NCBI GenBank assembly: GCA_029253585.1
Contig: JAQWZF010000040.1
Coordinates: 1-39,386 of the forward strand
Length of the DNA: 39,386 nucleotides
Reading direction: 5' to 3'
Origin: Gammaproteobacteria bacterium
Lineage (GTDB): Bacteria; Pseudomonadota; Gammaproteobacteria; Pseudomonadales; Pseudohongiellaceae
Every line of letters starts with the position of its first letter. Positions within the stretch are counted from its first letter, which is position 1. The notes under the pieces are model-generated. The model searched no databases and was not told the origin of the DNA. It was given only the letters and a program-made list of their open reading frames with translations. A program made the position numbers and the translations under genes. Shown here one piece after another: positions 27,401 through 35,452 of the stretch.

Positions 27401-27670
27401 CAGGTATAGCTCGCTCTTATCAGGATCACCTGGCACAACCGCTTGATAGCCACCGAGATCGGCGATAATACCGGCAGCGGTATCCAGGCGAAGATCGGCT
27501 TCACGGGTTTCGGCATCGGGGCCATGGCACTGAAAGCAATTATCGGAAAGAATAGGGCGGATATGTTGATTGAATTCAATCTTATCTGGCGTGGCTGCTA
27601 AAACCAGTGCAGAGGGTGCTAAACCACAGATTAGTAAGCAGGAAGCTACGTTTTTGAGCATTTTTGTCAT
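24404..27670 (-). CDS. Planctomycete cytochrome c/DUF1549/LamG/DUF1553 protein
   Basis: This is a 1088-residue secreted multidomain protein. A signal peptide spans residues 1-26. The Planctomycete-type cytochrome domain has CFQCHGPDAE at 45-54 and a distal Met in ERMPLAES. DUF1549 covers about 155-360 (RRLALDLTGLPPT, YWLDAARYADTHG). A LamG/concanavalin-like insert covers about 430-650 (FSVSFWMRLPAE, GGLATYINGELVEM). DUF1553 covers about 780-1050 (ANWLVDPAHPLTARVTVNRF, FLESDW-like FIESDWDIKQLFKLMVMS). Function is unproven; the carbohydrate-binding-like insert and haem suggest oxidative handling of extracellular polysaccharide. It is the first gene of the four-gene minus-strand cluster. Confidence 0.92.
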   Translation of the reverse strand: MTKMLKNVASCLLICGLAPSALVLAATPDKIEFNQHIRPILSDNCFQCHGPDAETREADLRLDTAAGIIADLGGYQAVVPGDPDKSELYLRIIHNDAEERMPLAESNKSLSTAEIDLLRQWIAEGAEWQQHWSFEPIKKRAAPSIAISGWTQNAIDAFIARKLAEADLEPSPQADKRTMARRLALDLTGLPPTLATVEAFVADTSEQAYENLVDQLLATQDFGEHRAHYWLDAARYADTHGLHLDNYRSIWPYRDWVVDAFNSNMPFDQFTVEQLAGDLLENPTTEQLVATGFNRSNATTSEGGAIDEEYLAIYAGDRTETTSTVWMGLTLGCARCHDHKFDPLKQSEFYQFAAFFRNTTQPAMDGNRSDSPPYLLVPAKQDAQRKAEIQTELATLQARFEAQRTEASQQFEDWSATDGLIDPAIPVATSVLEFSATLSEGNGVKLTGESVSGTWRGLIEGDHQWSDDTEGAALAITNDTRIELPEIADFNLNDRFSVSFWMRLPAETRAVNPIIGRFDNTNADIGWKVSTTGAGSVLFNLRGDADTSFYAYTKQPLKRESWQHVSLIYNGSGAPGGLATYINGELVEMTSISAGFGVSDFNAAEAVPRGLVIGGQNAADVERARVEQEQADQQSNDASAEESSADEIAPIADAKYLALRDIRIFNNIITNEDIRQLYRAPQLRKAETASSNLREDYYFSQIAEAGVDILSQSRKLRGELAIIDRRSTITLIMEEKADSIAEAYILNRGEYDQPGEKVAAGVPSVFSSLPTEQIADRLALANWLVDPAHPLTARVTVNRFWQELFGTGLVETAEDFGSQGSPPSHPELLDWLATEFIESDWDIKQLFKLMVMSATYRQESIVSEQLREVDPNNRLLARGPRYRLDAEVIRDQALQLSGLLVNRVGGPPVKPYQPDGIWRAVGYSTSNTVQFSQDHGEDLYRKSLYTFQKRTAAPPSMAVFDAASRQSHAVRRSITNTPMQALVLLNDPQYVEAARNLAQRVLLAETGNRFAYLLENTLLREPDQEMIAILENTYADVNESYRNDPEAAAALLRVGESDWDQQLDETELATWTILASQILSLDELITKH

Positions 27671-27781
27671 TGTTCTCTTGCTCGATATTAATTAGGTATT
27701 CTGGACTATAGATTTTTGAGTCTAACAGGATAAGTAGGTAAAGGGGAAAGACCACGTTTTACGTTCGATACTTTAAAGTTT

Positions 27782-28039
27782 GTGCGGCGGCTGGAGCAGG
27801 TGGGCGTGCCTTCTGAGCAGGCCGAAGCTCAAGCTGAAGTGTTAATCGAGGCTTTTAATGTGAATCTGGAAGAGTTGGTTACCAAAGACTATCTAGCAGC
27901 TCGTTTTGCTGAGCAAAAAGCTTATTTCGATACCAGATTCGTAGAGCAAGATGCGAACTTCAAAATTCTGTACTGCATGATGGGGGTAGTTATTACCCTA
28001 TCAATCGCACCCTATCTTGAAAGGCTGATAAGTCTTTAA
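27782..28039 (+). CDS. DUF1640/CCDC90-like small coiled-coil membrane protein, damaged 5' end
   Basis: The 85-residue frame contains LEQVGVPSEQAEAQAEVLIEAF and a coiled-coil stretch, LAARFAEQKAYFDTRFVEQD. A C-terminal membrane segment follows (ILYCMMGVVITLSIAPYLER). This layout is that of short bacterial DUF1640/CCDC90-like proteins. In that family the N-terminus usually reads TFDTLKFVRxLE. Those residues are encoded in frame from 27761 (TFDTLKFVRRLE), but no ATG, GTG or TTG lies between them and the upstream stop. A start-codon change or a single-base insertion in TTTT at 27757-27760 is likely. The gene may therefore be inactive or start at GTG 27782. Confidence 0.55.
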   Translation: MRRLEQVGVPSEQAEAQAEVLIEAFNVNLEELVTKDYLAARFAEQKAYFDTRFVEQDANFKILYCMMGVVITLSIAPYLERLISL

Positions 28040-28062
28040 AAACGTTGAAAATAAAAATAATA

Positions 28063-28078
28063 GGGACAGATTTATTTT
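28063..28078 (+). repeat. GGGACAGATTTATTTT motif copy
   Basis: This is the second copy of the motif seen at 18879-18896. Both lie 20-100 bases upstream of a hairpin module (copies H and G), at the end of a cargo package. Confidence 0.4.
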
Positions 28079-28099
28079 CTAGTTATGAGATGGCCGCTC

Positions 28100-28290
28100 G
28101 GGGCGGAATAATCCAAAAAGGCTTAAGCCTTTTTGTCCCCTGCGGGCTTCGCGCTTTGCGCTCGTAGCAAATTGCTGGCGCAATTAGTGATTCGAATTTT
28201 GATTAAATCAAAATTCTCACCCTTCGGACGGCGTTCCGCCGTCTGCGCTGTTATCGGAGCTTTCGAACTAGGTTGATGATTCTCATCTGG
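28100..28290 (-). repeat. Repeat copy H, module next to intact tRNA-Phe
   Basis: The module starts GGGGCGGAATAATCC and has the stem AAAAAGGC (28115-28122), loop TTAA and GCCTTTTT (28127-28134), then CCCCTGCGGGCTTCGCG. A perfect hairpin GAATTTTGATT-A-AATCAAAATTC (two 11-base arms) lies at 28194-28216. Another, GACGGCG-TTC-CGCCGTC, lies at 28227-28243. It ends TCGAACTAGGTTGATGATTC, possibly with a decayed tRNA 3' end. No tail is present; the terminator and true tRNA follow instead. This accounts for most of the 28040-28343 gap. Confidence 0.75.
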
Positions 28291-28301
28291 TCACTAAACG
28301 C

Positions 28302-28343
28302 CATACATAAAAAAGCCCAGTTTGTGCTGGGCTTTTTTATGTA

Positions 28344-28345
<2 letters not shown>
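28302..28345 (-). terminator. Terminator of tRNA-Phe (19-bp perfect inverted repeat)
   Basis: Perfect arms 28302-28320 and 28327-28345 enclose a six-base loop. The core is AAAAAAGCCCAG/CTGGGCTTTTTT, so each strand reads as stem plus T-run. It directly follows the tRNA-Phe 3' end and overlaps the CCA-encoding bases by two. It should act bidirectionally. Copies C, E, F and G lack it. Confidence 0.9.
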
Positions 28346-28419
<74 letters not shown>

Positions 28420-28591
28420 GTTTTTTGATCTGCTGCGCTCGGTCTTACTTCGCTAAAGTCCGGAATTTCTCTCGGTCACGTACTTCAATACGCTCCCTCA
28501 TTCGATTCGTCCTTTGCCTCGTCCTACCTTCGCTCGCGACGCTCAAAATCTAGGATAGACTCTGTGAGTCGCTACTTTTCGCAAGCCGCGT

Positions 28592-28620
28592 ATTAAATAG
28601 AATTTGGGCTTTTTAGTCAA
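28592..28620 (-). promoter_or_regulatory. Candidate stable-RNA promoter for tRNA-Phe
   Basis: On the minus strand, TTGACT (28615-28620), 17 bases, then TTTAAT (28592-28597) is followed by a GC-rich ACGCGGC discriminator typical of stable-RNA promoters. It lies about 170 bases upstream of the tRNA and just after the yggX stop. The intervening 28420-28590 shows no gene. A closer promoter cannot be excluded. Confidence 0.5.
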
Positions 28621-28634
28621 GAGAGGCGGCGAAT

Positions 28635-28907
28635 TTACTCGCTTTCGGGTACGAAGCCCTCGGCGCGGTCGAAATCTTCGTTGTTGAGGAACCTGTCCAT
28701 CTGGTTCTGCAGGTATTTACGATCGTCGGCGTTCATCATATTTAGCTGTTTTTCGTTGATTAGCATGGTCTGGTGGGCTTGCCACTCGCCCCAGGCCTGC
28801 TTTGAGACGGTTTCGAAGATCTCCTGGCCCTTGGGGCCGGGATAGGGGGGCGCTGCCAGGGCAGGGAGCTCCGTGTCGTATTTCTTGCAGTGGACCGTGC
28901 GTGACAT
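28635..28907 (-). CDS. yggX: Fe(2+)-trafficking/oxidative damage protection protein YggX
   Basis: The 90-residue product has the normal family length and characteristic N-terminus ([16 protein letters not shown], with the conserved Cys near residue 7). [20 protein letters not shown] follows, then a helical C-terminus ([20 protein letters not shown]). YggX helps protect iron-sulfur clusters and limits iron-driven oxidative damage in the cytoplasm. It follows mutY by about 40 bases on the same strand, the conserved mutY-yggX pairing. MutY carries an iron-sulfur cluster, so the link is functionally sensible. Confidence 0.96.
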   Translation of the reverse strand: MSRTVHCKKYDTELPALAAPPYPGPKGQEIFETVSKQAWGEWQAHQTMLINEKQLNMMNADDRKYLQNQMDRFLNNEDFDRAEGFVPESE

Positions 28908-28947
28908 AGCTGTTCTCGTCTTCTATTGCGTGAATCTAGAGTTGTAG

Positions 28948-30009
28948 TTAGGAATTCTTGGCTAACTTGGATAGCAGCTTCTTAACCGGTGCTGCCAACC
29001 CGACTTCCAGTGAGTGGTCTAAAGAGTACCAGAGCCAGCGATCGGTTTCCCTTATTTCATCCTGTTTGCCGGCGTGCAGACATACCGGGGTGATGTCTAG
29101 ATGATAGTGGGAGAAGCTGTGTCGGATTGTCTCGAGTTTCTCTCTCTTGCCACCTTTCGGTTCACTGATACTGATGCCGCCCAATCGGGGGAGCGAGTCT
29201 GTCTCGGGTGATTCCGGCAGGCTGTAGAGAGACCCCCAGATGCCGGTATCCGGTCTCTTCTGCAGCAGTACCTCGCCCGCGTCGTTGAGCACTACAAACA
29301 TGGCTACGGATTTAACCGGTAGCGTCTTCTTCGCCTTGTTGCCGGGGAATTCTGTTGTGCGCTTTTGCTGGTAGGCAGCGCAATCGGAACGGAAGGGGCA
29401 ACTCTGGCAGGCGGGTTTGCTGCGGGTGCAGAGGGTGGCGCCCAGATCCATGATCGCCTGGGTATAGTCGGCGACACGCTCCAGCGGCGTTAGTGACTCT
29501 GCAATTTCCCAGAGCTGTTTCTTTACGGCGGACTGTTCGGGCCAGCCTGCTATGCAGTGATAGCGCGCCAGCACGCGTTTCACATTGCCATCCAGGATAG
29601 GTGCGCGCACTCCCATGGAGATTGCCGCTATGGCACCGGCTGTGGATTGGCCGATGCCATCCAGTTCCATTAGGCCCTCGACGGTTTGCGGAAACACGCC
29701 TGCATGAGAGTTCACTACCGTCTTCGCGGCCTTGTGCAGGTTGCGTGCCCGGGCGTAGTAGCCAAGACCGGTCCACAGATGAAGAACCTGATCGGTCTGT
29801 GCCGCGGCGAGTGCATCGACGGATGCGAAGCGCGCCATGAAGCGTTCGAAGTAGGGTATGACGGTGGCGACCTGAGTCTGCTGCAACATTATCTCAGAGA
29901 CCCACACGCGATAGGGAGTGCGATCGGTTTGCCACGGCAGGTCATGACGGCCGTGTTGATCGAACCATTCCAGAAGCTGTTGCGAGAAGAGAATTTTATA
30001 GCTTGCCAT
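28948..30009 (-). CDS. mutY: A/G-specific adenine DNA glycosylase MutY
   Basis: The 353-residue enzyme removes adenine mispaired with 8-oxoguanine. Visible are the catalytic Glu in VSEIMLQQTQV near residue 39, the helix-hairpin-helix LMELDGIGQSTAGAI (113-127) and the catalytic Asp140 in ILDGNVKRV. The [4Fe-4S] ligands are C194, C201, C204 and C210 (C-x6-C-x2-C-x5-C). A C-terminal NUDIX-like domain (about 230-350) recognises 8-oxoG. Length is normal. The start lies 19 bases from the stop of the asmA-type gene on the same strand. Confidence 0.97.
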   Translation of the reverse strand: MASYKILFSQQLLEWFDQHGRHDLPWQTDRTPYRVWVSEIMLQQTQVATVIPYFERFMARFASVDALAAAQTDQVLHLWTGLGYYARARNLHKAAKTVVNSHAGVFPQTVEGLMELDGIGQSTAGAIAAISMGVRAPILDGNVKRVLARYHCIAGWPEQSAVKKQLWEIAESLTPLERVADYTQAIMDLGATLCTRSKPACQSCPFRSDCAAYQQKRTTEFPGNKAKKTLPVKSVAMFVVLNDAGEVLLQKRPDTGIWGSLYSLPESPETDSLPRLGGISISEPKGGKREKLETIRHSFSHYHLDITPVCLHAGKQDEIRETDRWLWYSLDHSLEVGLAAPVKKLLSKLAKNS

Positions 30010-30028
30010 AGGTCGAGAGATCGACGTT

Positions 30029-32137
30029 CTAATTCAGCAGGTTTCGAAGCAGGCCTCTGGCGCCGTCTCTCACTTCCTCAGGAAGCTGATCGGTGATGGC
30101 CTCATTCAAACGATTTCTCACGGCGTTGGTGCCCAGCTGTGTAAATATTTCACGCACCTGGGTGAAGTCGGGCCTGCAGTATTGGTTAACTTCGTCTTCA
30201 AAGTTGGCCGCGCATTCTACCGGCCAGGATATATCGTGATAGAGCTCATCTACGGATATGGTTTGCAGATAGGGCTCGCCCAGAATGGTGAACAATAAGT
30301 CATAGTCAAAGTTCTGCTGCGTCAGGTCGATGCCGCCAGTGCCTGAAATGTCGAAGTTGTCCATGCGCAGATTGATCTGCGGGTTCTCGGTAACGCCGCC
30401 ATTAAACAGGATAAAGCCGCCGAGTTCGGCGAAGCGAATTACATCCGGCCATTGTTCTATGGTGCTGCCGGTAGGGCTTAGGGCGGAGATAGCGGTAAAT
30501 ACCTGTTTGATTACGCCTATGTCTACGCTGTTCTCGGTGATGGCGAAGGTGGTGGAGCCGGTCAGCGAATCCATCAGCTCATTGCTGTTCTGTCCGCTGG
30601 CGCTGAGGTCAAGCTCTACGTCGAGATTGCCGGTGACCGAGTTGAGCCTGGAGACACTGGGGGCAAGGTCGATCACGTTGAGCTGACTAACAGACAGCTG
30701 TGTACTCAGCGCAGCGTCTTCATTGCGGCCGTCCAATCGAATATTACCAACGATGCTTCCCTCGAATGCGGAAACCGGTTGCAACTCGACATCCAATACG
30801 CCGTCTTCGATATTGGTAAATATATTGATACCGGTAAACTGAAACTCGTTGGACAGCAGAGATTCGATCGCGATTGAGCCAATCACATTAAACGAGTTGA
30901 GTAGCTCGCTAGGTATTGGAGTTCCCGCTGCAGGGAGAGGGGCAGGTGTAACTTTATCAGTGGGCTCGATAGCGACATTGTCGGCGCCGGCTGTCACTTC
31001 GTTTGTGGGAATTTCCTCTGAGGTGCTAGACGCCATGAATGGGGTTAAGTCGATTTGATTGCTTACAATCTCATAACTAATGTTAGCGGGTCGCAGGCCG
31101 CGTGCGAAATTCACATTCGCCTCGGCCTCTATGGTGCTATTGGATAGTTGCAATATCATCTCTGGAATTTCTATGCTGCCCTCATCGCCACTGAAGTTCA
31201 GGTTAATGCTTGCCAGTGGATTAGCAGCATCTTGCACGAGTGAGCTCGAGGCATCGAACTCGTCCTGTGTCTCGCGTGCCCCAATTGTTTGCATCAGGCC
31301 AAAGACATGAAATTCGTTGGAAGATAGCGAACCCTGATAGGTAAGGGCGTCGTGTAGGTTGCTTATGCTAATCTCGCCCTGCAGCAACATCGGGGTAAGA
31401 TTGAAGTTAATATCCCGCACGTCGATGTTCCCCGCGTTGATGTCTGCAGTTACGTTTCCTCTGAAGCCCATGGTCATCGGCTTGGTCATGCCGTTGTTCA
31501 GAAAATTAAAATCCATTTCGACATCGAAGGGCAGTCCTTCGATGTTGGTGTTCTGGCTGCTCAGATTCAGATTGTTGACGCTGTAGCGCAGGCCCTGGGA
31601 GAGGTCTTGAATGTCGACGCTGGCGTTCTCGATGCGCAGCTGCTCAAAAGATACGGTGACGATGTCGGGGCCGTTTGCCGCTGCACTAATATTCTGTGGC
31701 TGCGTGGATGATGATGGAGTAGGGGCCGGTGTCGAACCGACGCTGAGACTAGGCGCCTGGGTGTTCCAGTTGCTTATTCCCTGCGCGTCAATGTAATAGT
31801 TGATATGAAAATCATCGGTAGACAGCTCGCGAATAAAGATCTCGCCCCCGATCAGTGCGCGCAGGTCTACCTGCAGCAGGGCTGCCGATGTCGAGGCAAG
31901 CTCCAAAGGCGAAGCTTGATTCTTCAGGCGTACGTCGTTGAGCGTGAGGCCTACAGACGGAAAGAAGGAGATGTCCATGTTGCCGGCGATGGTGAGCTCG
32001 TAGCCGGTGCTGGAGAGTACGGCGGCCTGAATTGCCGCCTTATTCTGCTCTGTATTCACAGACATGAGCAGAATCACACCCGCTACGATCAATAGCAGGA
32101 CTAATCCAAGAAGTAACCTGGCGAGTTTCTTAATCAT
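30029..32137 (-). CDS. AsmA-family envelope protein
   Basis: The 702-residue protein has an N-terminal membrane anchor (LARLLLGLVLLLIVAGVILL, residues 5-24) followed by the AsmA signature GYELTIAGNMDISFFPSVGLTL (two segments near 45-66). A long repetitive beta-rich periplasmic region follows, with a low-complexity Pro/Ser/Thr linker near 130-150. The C-terminal AsmA domain contains LTGSTTFAITENSVDIGVIK and DLTQQNFDYDLLFTI-like strands. AsmA-like proteins are thought to bridge the periplasm and influence outer-membrane lipid transport. It lies upstream of mutY-yggX and divergent from hisB. The 282-base interval to hisB holds no gene. Confidence 0.9.
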   Translation of the reverse strand: MIKKLARLLLGLVLLLIVAGVILLMSVNTEQNKAAIQAAVLSSTGYELTIAGNMDISFFPSVGLTLNDVRLKNQASPLELASTSAALLQVDLRALIGGEIFIRELSTDDFHINYYIDAQGISNWNTQAPSLSVGSTPAPTPSSSTQPQNISAAANGPDIVTVSFEQLRIENASVDIQDLSQGLRYSVNNLNLSSQNTNIEGLPFDVEMDFNFLNNGMTKPMTMGFRGNVTADINAGNIDVRDINFNLTPMLLQGEISISNLHDALTYQGSLSSNEFHVFGLMQTIGARETQDEFDASSSLVQDAANPLASINLNFSGDEGSIEIPEMILQLSNSTIEAEANVNFARGLRPANISYEIVSNQIDLTPFMASSTSEEIPTNEVTAGADNVAIEPTDKVTPAPLPAAGTPIPSELLNSFNVIGSIAIESLLSNEFQFTGINIFTNIEDGVLDVELQPVSAFEGSIVGNIRLDGRNEDAALSTQLSVSQLNVIDLAPSVSRLNSVTGNLDVELDLSASGQNSNELMDSLTGSTTFAITENSVDIGVIKQVFTAISALSPTGSTIEQWPDVIRFAELGGFILFNGGVTENPQINLRMDNFDISGTGGIDLTQQNFDYDLLFTILGEPYLQTISVDELYHDISWPVECAANFEDEVNQYCRPDFTQVREIFTQLGTNAVRNRLNEAITDQLPEEVRDGARGLLRNLLN

Positions 32138-32419
32138 TTCTACCCGGTCAGTGTGATTTGTGAGGGCAAATTTCTAATATTAAGTTACGAATTCGTCCAA
32201 ACCCCGCGGGCCTAACAGTCTAACGGATTGGGTTATCACTTGCACGAAGGTCAGCGCTAGCTCGAATTGCCCGTATCTGCTGCTTTCAATGCGCCAGAGC
32301 GGGCATTATAATGCGATCTTTCCAGAGGAGCCATAATCCCTTCTCTATCTAGAGCGGCTATAGCGATCAGGCATGCCAAATAGCTCCTATTCTAGCAATC
32401 TCAACTACAGTGACCGACC

Positions 32420-33004
32420 ATGAGAACAGCATCAGTAGAACGTAATACCAAGGAAACCCAGATTTCGGTAGCCGTGAACCTTGATGGAACGGGCGAGCTC
32501 GAGGTCGAGACGGGGCTGCCTTTTCTAGACCATATGCTGGATCAGATTGCGCGTCACGGCCTGATCGATATCTCGGTCAAGGCGGTGGGCGATCTGGAGA
32601 TCGACGCCCATCATACCGTCGAAGATATCGGCATCACACTTGGCCAGGCCTTCGATCAGGCACTGGATAAGACAGGGATACGCCGCTACGGCCATGCCTA
32701 TGTGCCTCTGGATGAGGCGCTGTCTCGAGTAGTGATCGATTTTTCAGGTCGGCCGGGTTTGGACTATCACGTTCAGTTCGTGAAGGGCACTGTGGGTGCG
32801 TTCGACGTGGATCTGTTCCACGAGTTCTTTCAGGGCTTCGTCAATCACGCCCTGGTTACCCTGCACATCGATAATCTTCGCGGCAATAACGCACACCATC
32901 AGATCGAGACCATTTTCAAGGCCTTCGGAAGAGCGGTGCGCATGGCGGTCGAAGCAGACCCACGGCAGGCGGGTGTCATTCCGTCTACCAAGGGAACACT
33001 CTAG
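32420..33004 (+). CDS. hisB: Imidazoleglycerol-phosphate dehydratase
   Basis: The 194-residue monofunctional HisB has the manganese-binding motif HHTVED near residue 64 and its repeat NAHHQIE near 159. [13 protein letters not shown] at 35-47 and [14 protein letters not shown] near 99 are also visible. It dehydrates imidazole glycerol phosphate in histidine synthesis. Length is normal for the monofunctional form. It heads the hisB-hisH-hisA-hisF group, all on the plus strand; its promoter should lie in the 282-base gap shared with the divergent asmA-type gene. Confidence 0.97.
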   Translation: MRTASVERNTKETQISVAVNLDGTGELEVETGLPFLDHMLDQIARHGLIDISVKAVGDLEIDAHHTVEDIGITLGQAFDQALDKTGIRRYGHAYVPLDEALSRVVIDFSGRPGLDYHVQFVKGTVGAFDVDLFHEFFQGFVNHALVTLHIDNLRGNNAHHQIETIFKAFGRAVRMAVEADPRQAGVIPSTKGTL

Positions 33005-33112
33005 GGGCAGTGAAACCGGCGGGAAGTTTTGCTGCCTGGCCTTGCTGCTTTTTTCACTCCGGGCACTTTAATTCGAGCTACAATTCGAGCTACTTTTTAG
33101 AATATTCCTCAG

Positions 33113-33769
33113 ATGAATAAGATCGCAGTAATCGATTACGGCATGGGTAATCTGCATTCAGTCGCCAAGGCATTAGAGCATGTCGGCAGCGAGTTGAATC
33201 GGCAGGTTGAAGTCAGCGTGACCGCCGATGCCAACGAGATCGCCGCGGCCGATCGCGTCATCTTTCCCGGTGTCGGCGCGATACGCGACTGTATCGCGGA
33301 AATTCTGCGGCTAGACATCGATCAGATAGTGAAAGAAGCTATTCAATCCAAGCCCGTTCTCGCCATATGCGTAGGCATGCAGGCCCTGATGAATTCCAGC
33401 GAAGAAAACGGCGGCGTCGACTGTCTTGGATTCCTTGACGGCGAGGTTCGCTATTTCGGCGATGACTTGCGCGATGCAGATGGGGGGCGTTTAAAGGTTC
33501 CGCACATGGGTTGGAATCAGGTAAGCCAGACTATCGATCACCCGCTTTGGCAAGACGTGCCGGACAATAGTCGCTTCTATTTTGTGCACAGTTACTATGT
33601 GCAAACTGACAGGCGCGACATAGTCAGTGGTATCGCAAACTACGGGACAGACTTTGACGCCACGCTTGCCGATGGCAATATTTTCGCAACCCAGTTTCAT
33701 CCCGAAAAGAGTCAGACGGTAGGGCTGACACTGCTGCGTAATTTCTTGCAGTGGGATGGCTTGGTATAA
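33113..33769 (+). CDS. hisH: Imidazole glycerol phosphate synthase, glutamine amidotransferase subunit
   Basis: The 218-residue class I glutamine amidotransferase has a [13 protein letters not shown] start and an [10 protein letters not shown] oxyanion region. The nucleophile Cys86 is in [10 protein letters not shown], and the His-Glu pair is in TQFHPEKS near residue 200. It supplies ammonia to HisF. The 108-base hisB-hisH gap contains two tandem copies of AATTCGAGCTAC just before the gene. Confidence 0.97.
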   Translation: MNKIAVIDYGMGNLHSVAKALEHVGSELNRQVEVSVTADANEIAAADRVIFPGVGAIRDCIAEILRLDIDQIVKEAIQSKPVLAICVGMQALMNSSEENGGVDCLGFLDGEVRYFGDDLRDADGGRLKVPHMGWNQVSQTIDHPLWQDVPDNSRFYFVHSYYVQTDRRDIVSGIANYGTDFDATLADGNIFATQFHPEKSQTVGLTLLRNFLQWDGLV

Positions 33770-33853
33770 ATTTTTGTTTTCCCGTCGCGACAGATTAAAT
33801 ACTATTTAGGCAATAGTTAAATAATAGTTAAAGAGTAAGTGAAGAGTAATGAC

Positions 33854-34594
33854 ATGTTAGTTATACCAGCAATTGATTTGAAAGATGGGCAGTGCGTGCG
33901 CCTGCGACAGGGGCGAATGGAAGACTCCACGGTTTTCTCCGACGACCCGGCAAGCATGGCGGGTATCTGGCAGGCGAAGGGTGCGCGACGGCTGCACATC
34001 GTCGACCTTAACGGCGCCTTTGCCGGCACTCCGGTTAATGCCGAGATTATTACCAAGATTGCCGCCGCATACCCAGATCTGCCAATTCAGATCGGTGGAG
34101 GCATTCGCAATCTTGATAGTGTTGGATTCTATCTAGATGCCGGTGTCAGCTATGTGATTATTGGAACGCAGGCGGTTAAAAACCCCGAGTTTGTAAGAGA
34201 AGCCTGTCTGGCCTATCCGAGCAAGATTATTGTTGGCATCGATGCTATCGAGGGCATGGTGGCTACCGAGGGTTGGGCAGATGTGTCGGATGTTTCTGCC
34301 GTGACTCTCGCTGAAAAATTTGCCGACTTCGGTGTCGAGGCTATCGTCTATACCGACATAAACTGCGACGGCATGATGCGTGGTGTAAACCTCGAGGCGA
34401 CGAAGGAATTGGCAGACCATTCGCCAATTCCTGTTATCGCCTCTGGTGGCGTGAGCAAGCTGGCTGATATTGCTGCCATACGCGAACTCTCTGAAGAATC
34501 TTGCGGCGGTGGAATCATGGGTGTCATTACCGGGCGCGCCATCTATGAGGAGTCTCTCGATCTAACCCTCGCTCAGCAACTCTGTGACGAATGA
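33854..34594 (+). CDS. hisA: Phosphoribosylformimino-AICAR-phosphate isomerase HisA
   Basis: This is a 246-residue TIM-barrel isomerase of histidine synthesis. It begins [20 protein letters not shown] with the catalytic Asp8. It has [10 protein letters not shown] near residue 81, a second catalytic Asp in [12 protein letters not shown] near 170-180 and [11 protein letters not shown] near 195. The ATG at 33854 is the family's standard start; the upstream GTG at 33839 is not needed. Its end lies about 25 bases before hisF. AT-rich short repeats (AATAGTTAAATAATAGTTAA) lie between hisH and hisA. Confidence 0.97.
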   Translation: MLVIPAIDLKDGQCVRLRQGRMEDSTVFSDDPASMAGIWQAKGARRLHIVDLNGAFAGTPVNAEIITKIAAAYPDLPIQIGGGIRNLDSVGFYLDAGVSYVIIGTQAVKNPEFVREACLAYPSKIIVGIDAIEGMVATEGWADVSDVSAVTLAEKFADFGVEAIVYTDINCDGMMRGVNLEATKELADHSPIPVIASGGVSKLADIAAIRELSEESCGGGIMGVITGRAIYEESLDLTLAQQLCDE

Positions 34595-34619
34595 CTGGAA
34601 CTTAGGGAAACTCACCAAC

Positions 34620-35393
34620 ATGGCGTTAGCTAAACGAATAATCCCCTGTCTGGACTGCGAGAATGGACGCGTCGTAAAGGGCGTTAAGTTTCTCGATATA
34701 CGCGATGCGGGGGATCCGGTAGAGGTTTCCAAGCGCTACTGCGATGCTGGTGCCGACGAGATTACCTTTCTCGATATCACTGCCAGCCATGAGGGAAGAG
34801 AGACCACCGTGCACACGGTCGAGGCTATCGCCAGTCAGGTGTTTATTCCCTTGACGGTCGGTGGTGGCATTCGCACCCTGGAAGATATTCGCGCAATGCT
34901 TAACGCGGGGGCAGACAAGGTTGCTATCAATACGGCGGCGGTCACCAACCCCGAGCTCGTGCGCGAGGCAGCGCAGCGTTTTGGCTCGCAGTGTATCGTG
35001 GTTGCCGTGGATGCCAAGCAGGTATCGAAAGAAGGCGAGCCCCTGAAGTGGGAGATATTCACACATGGTGGGCGTAAGCCAACGGGTATCGATGCGATCG
35101 AATGGGTTAAGCGCATGGTGACGTATGGCGCCGGCGAGATATTGCTAACCAGCATGGACAGAGACGGCACCAAGATAGGCTTCGATCTGGATCTGAATCG
35201 CGCGGTCAGCCGCGCCGTGCAGGTGCCGATTATCGCCTCCGGTGGTGTGGGTAACTTGCAGCATCTGGTCGATGGTGTCTTGGAAGGGGAGGCAGATGCC
35301 GTGCTTGCGGCTAGCATCTTTCACTTTCAGGAATATTCTATCCAACAAGCGAAACAATACATGGCCGACAAGGGAATCGAAATTCGAATCTGA
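34620..35393 (+). CDS. hisF: Imidazole glycerol phosphate synthase cyclase subunit
   Basis: This is a 257-residue TIM barrel starting [21 protein letters not shown] with catalytic Asp near residue 12. The second catalytic Asp is in [12 protein letters not shown] near 131. [25 protein letters not shown] and [11 protein letters not shown] are also visible. It closes the imidazole ring using ammonia from HisH. An AGGGA lies upstream of ATG 34620; a GTG at 34584 overlapping hisA would add 12 residues absent from the family. It is the last his gene here and converges on ctpA. Confidence 0.97.
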   Translation: MALAKRIIPCLDCENGRVVKGVKFLDIRDAGDPVEVSKRYCDAGADEITFLDITASHEGRETTVHTVEAIASQVFIPLTVGGGIRTLEDIRAMLNAGADKVAINTAAVTNPELVREAAQRFGSQCIVVAVDAKQVSKEGEPLKWEIFTHGGRKPTGIDAIEWVKRMVTYGAGEILLTSMDRDGTKIGFDLDLNRAVSRAVQVPIIASGGVGNLQHLVDGVLEGEADAVLAASIFHFQEYSIQQAKQYMADKGIEIRI

Positions 35394-35452
35394 AGTTTGA
35401 TCCCCAGAGTTCTGGCCTTAGTCCTTGTCTTATCCCTTGTCTAGAACTTGTC

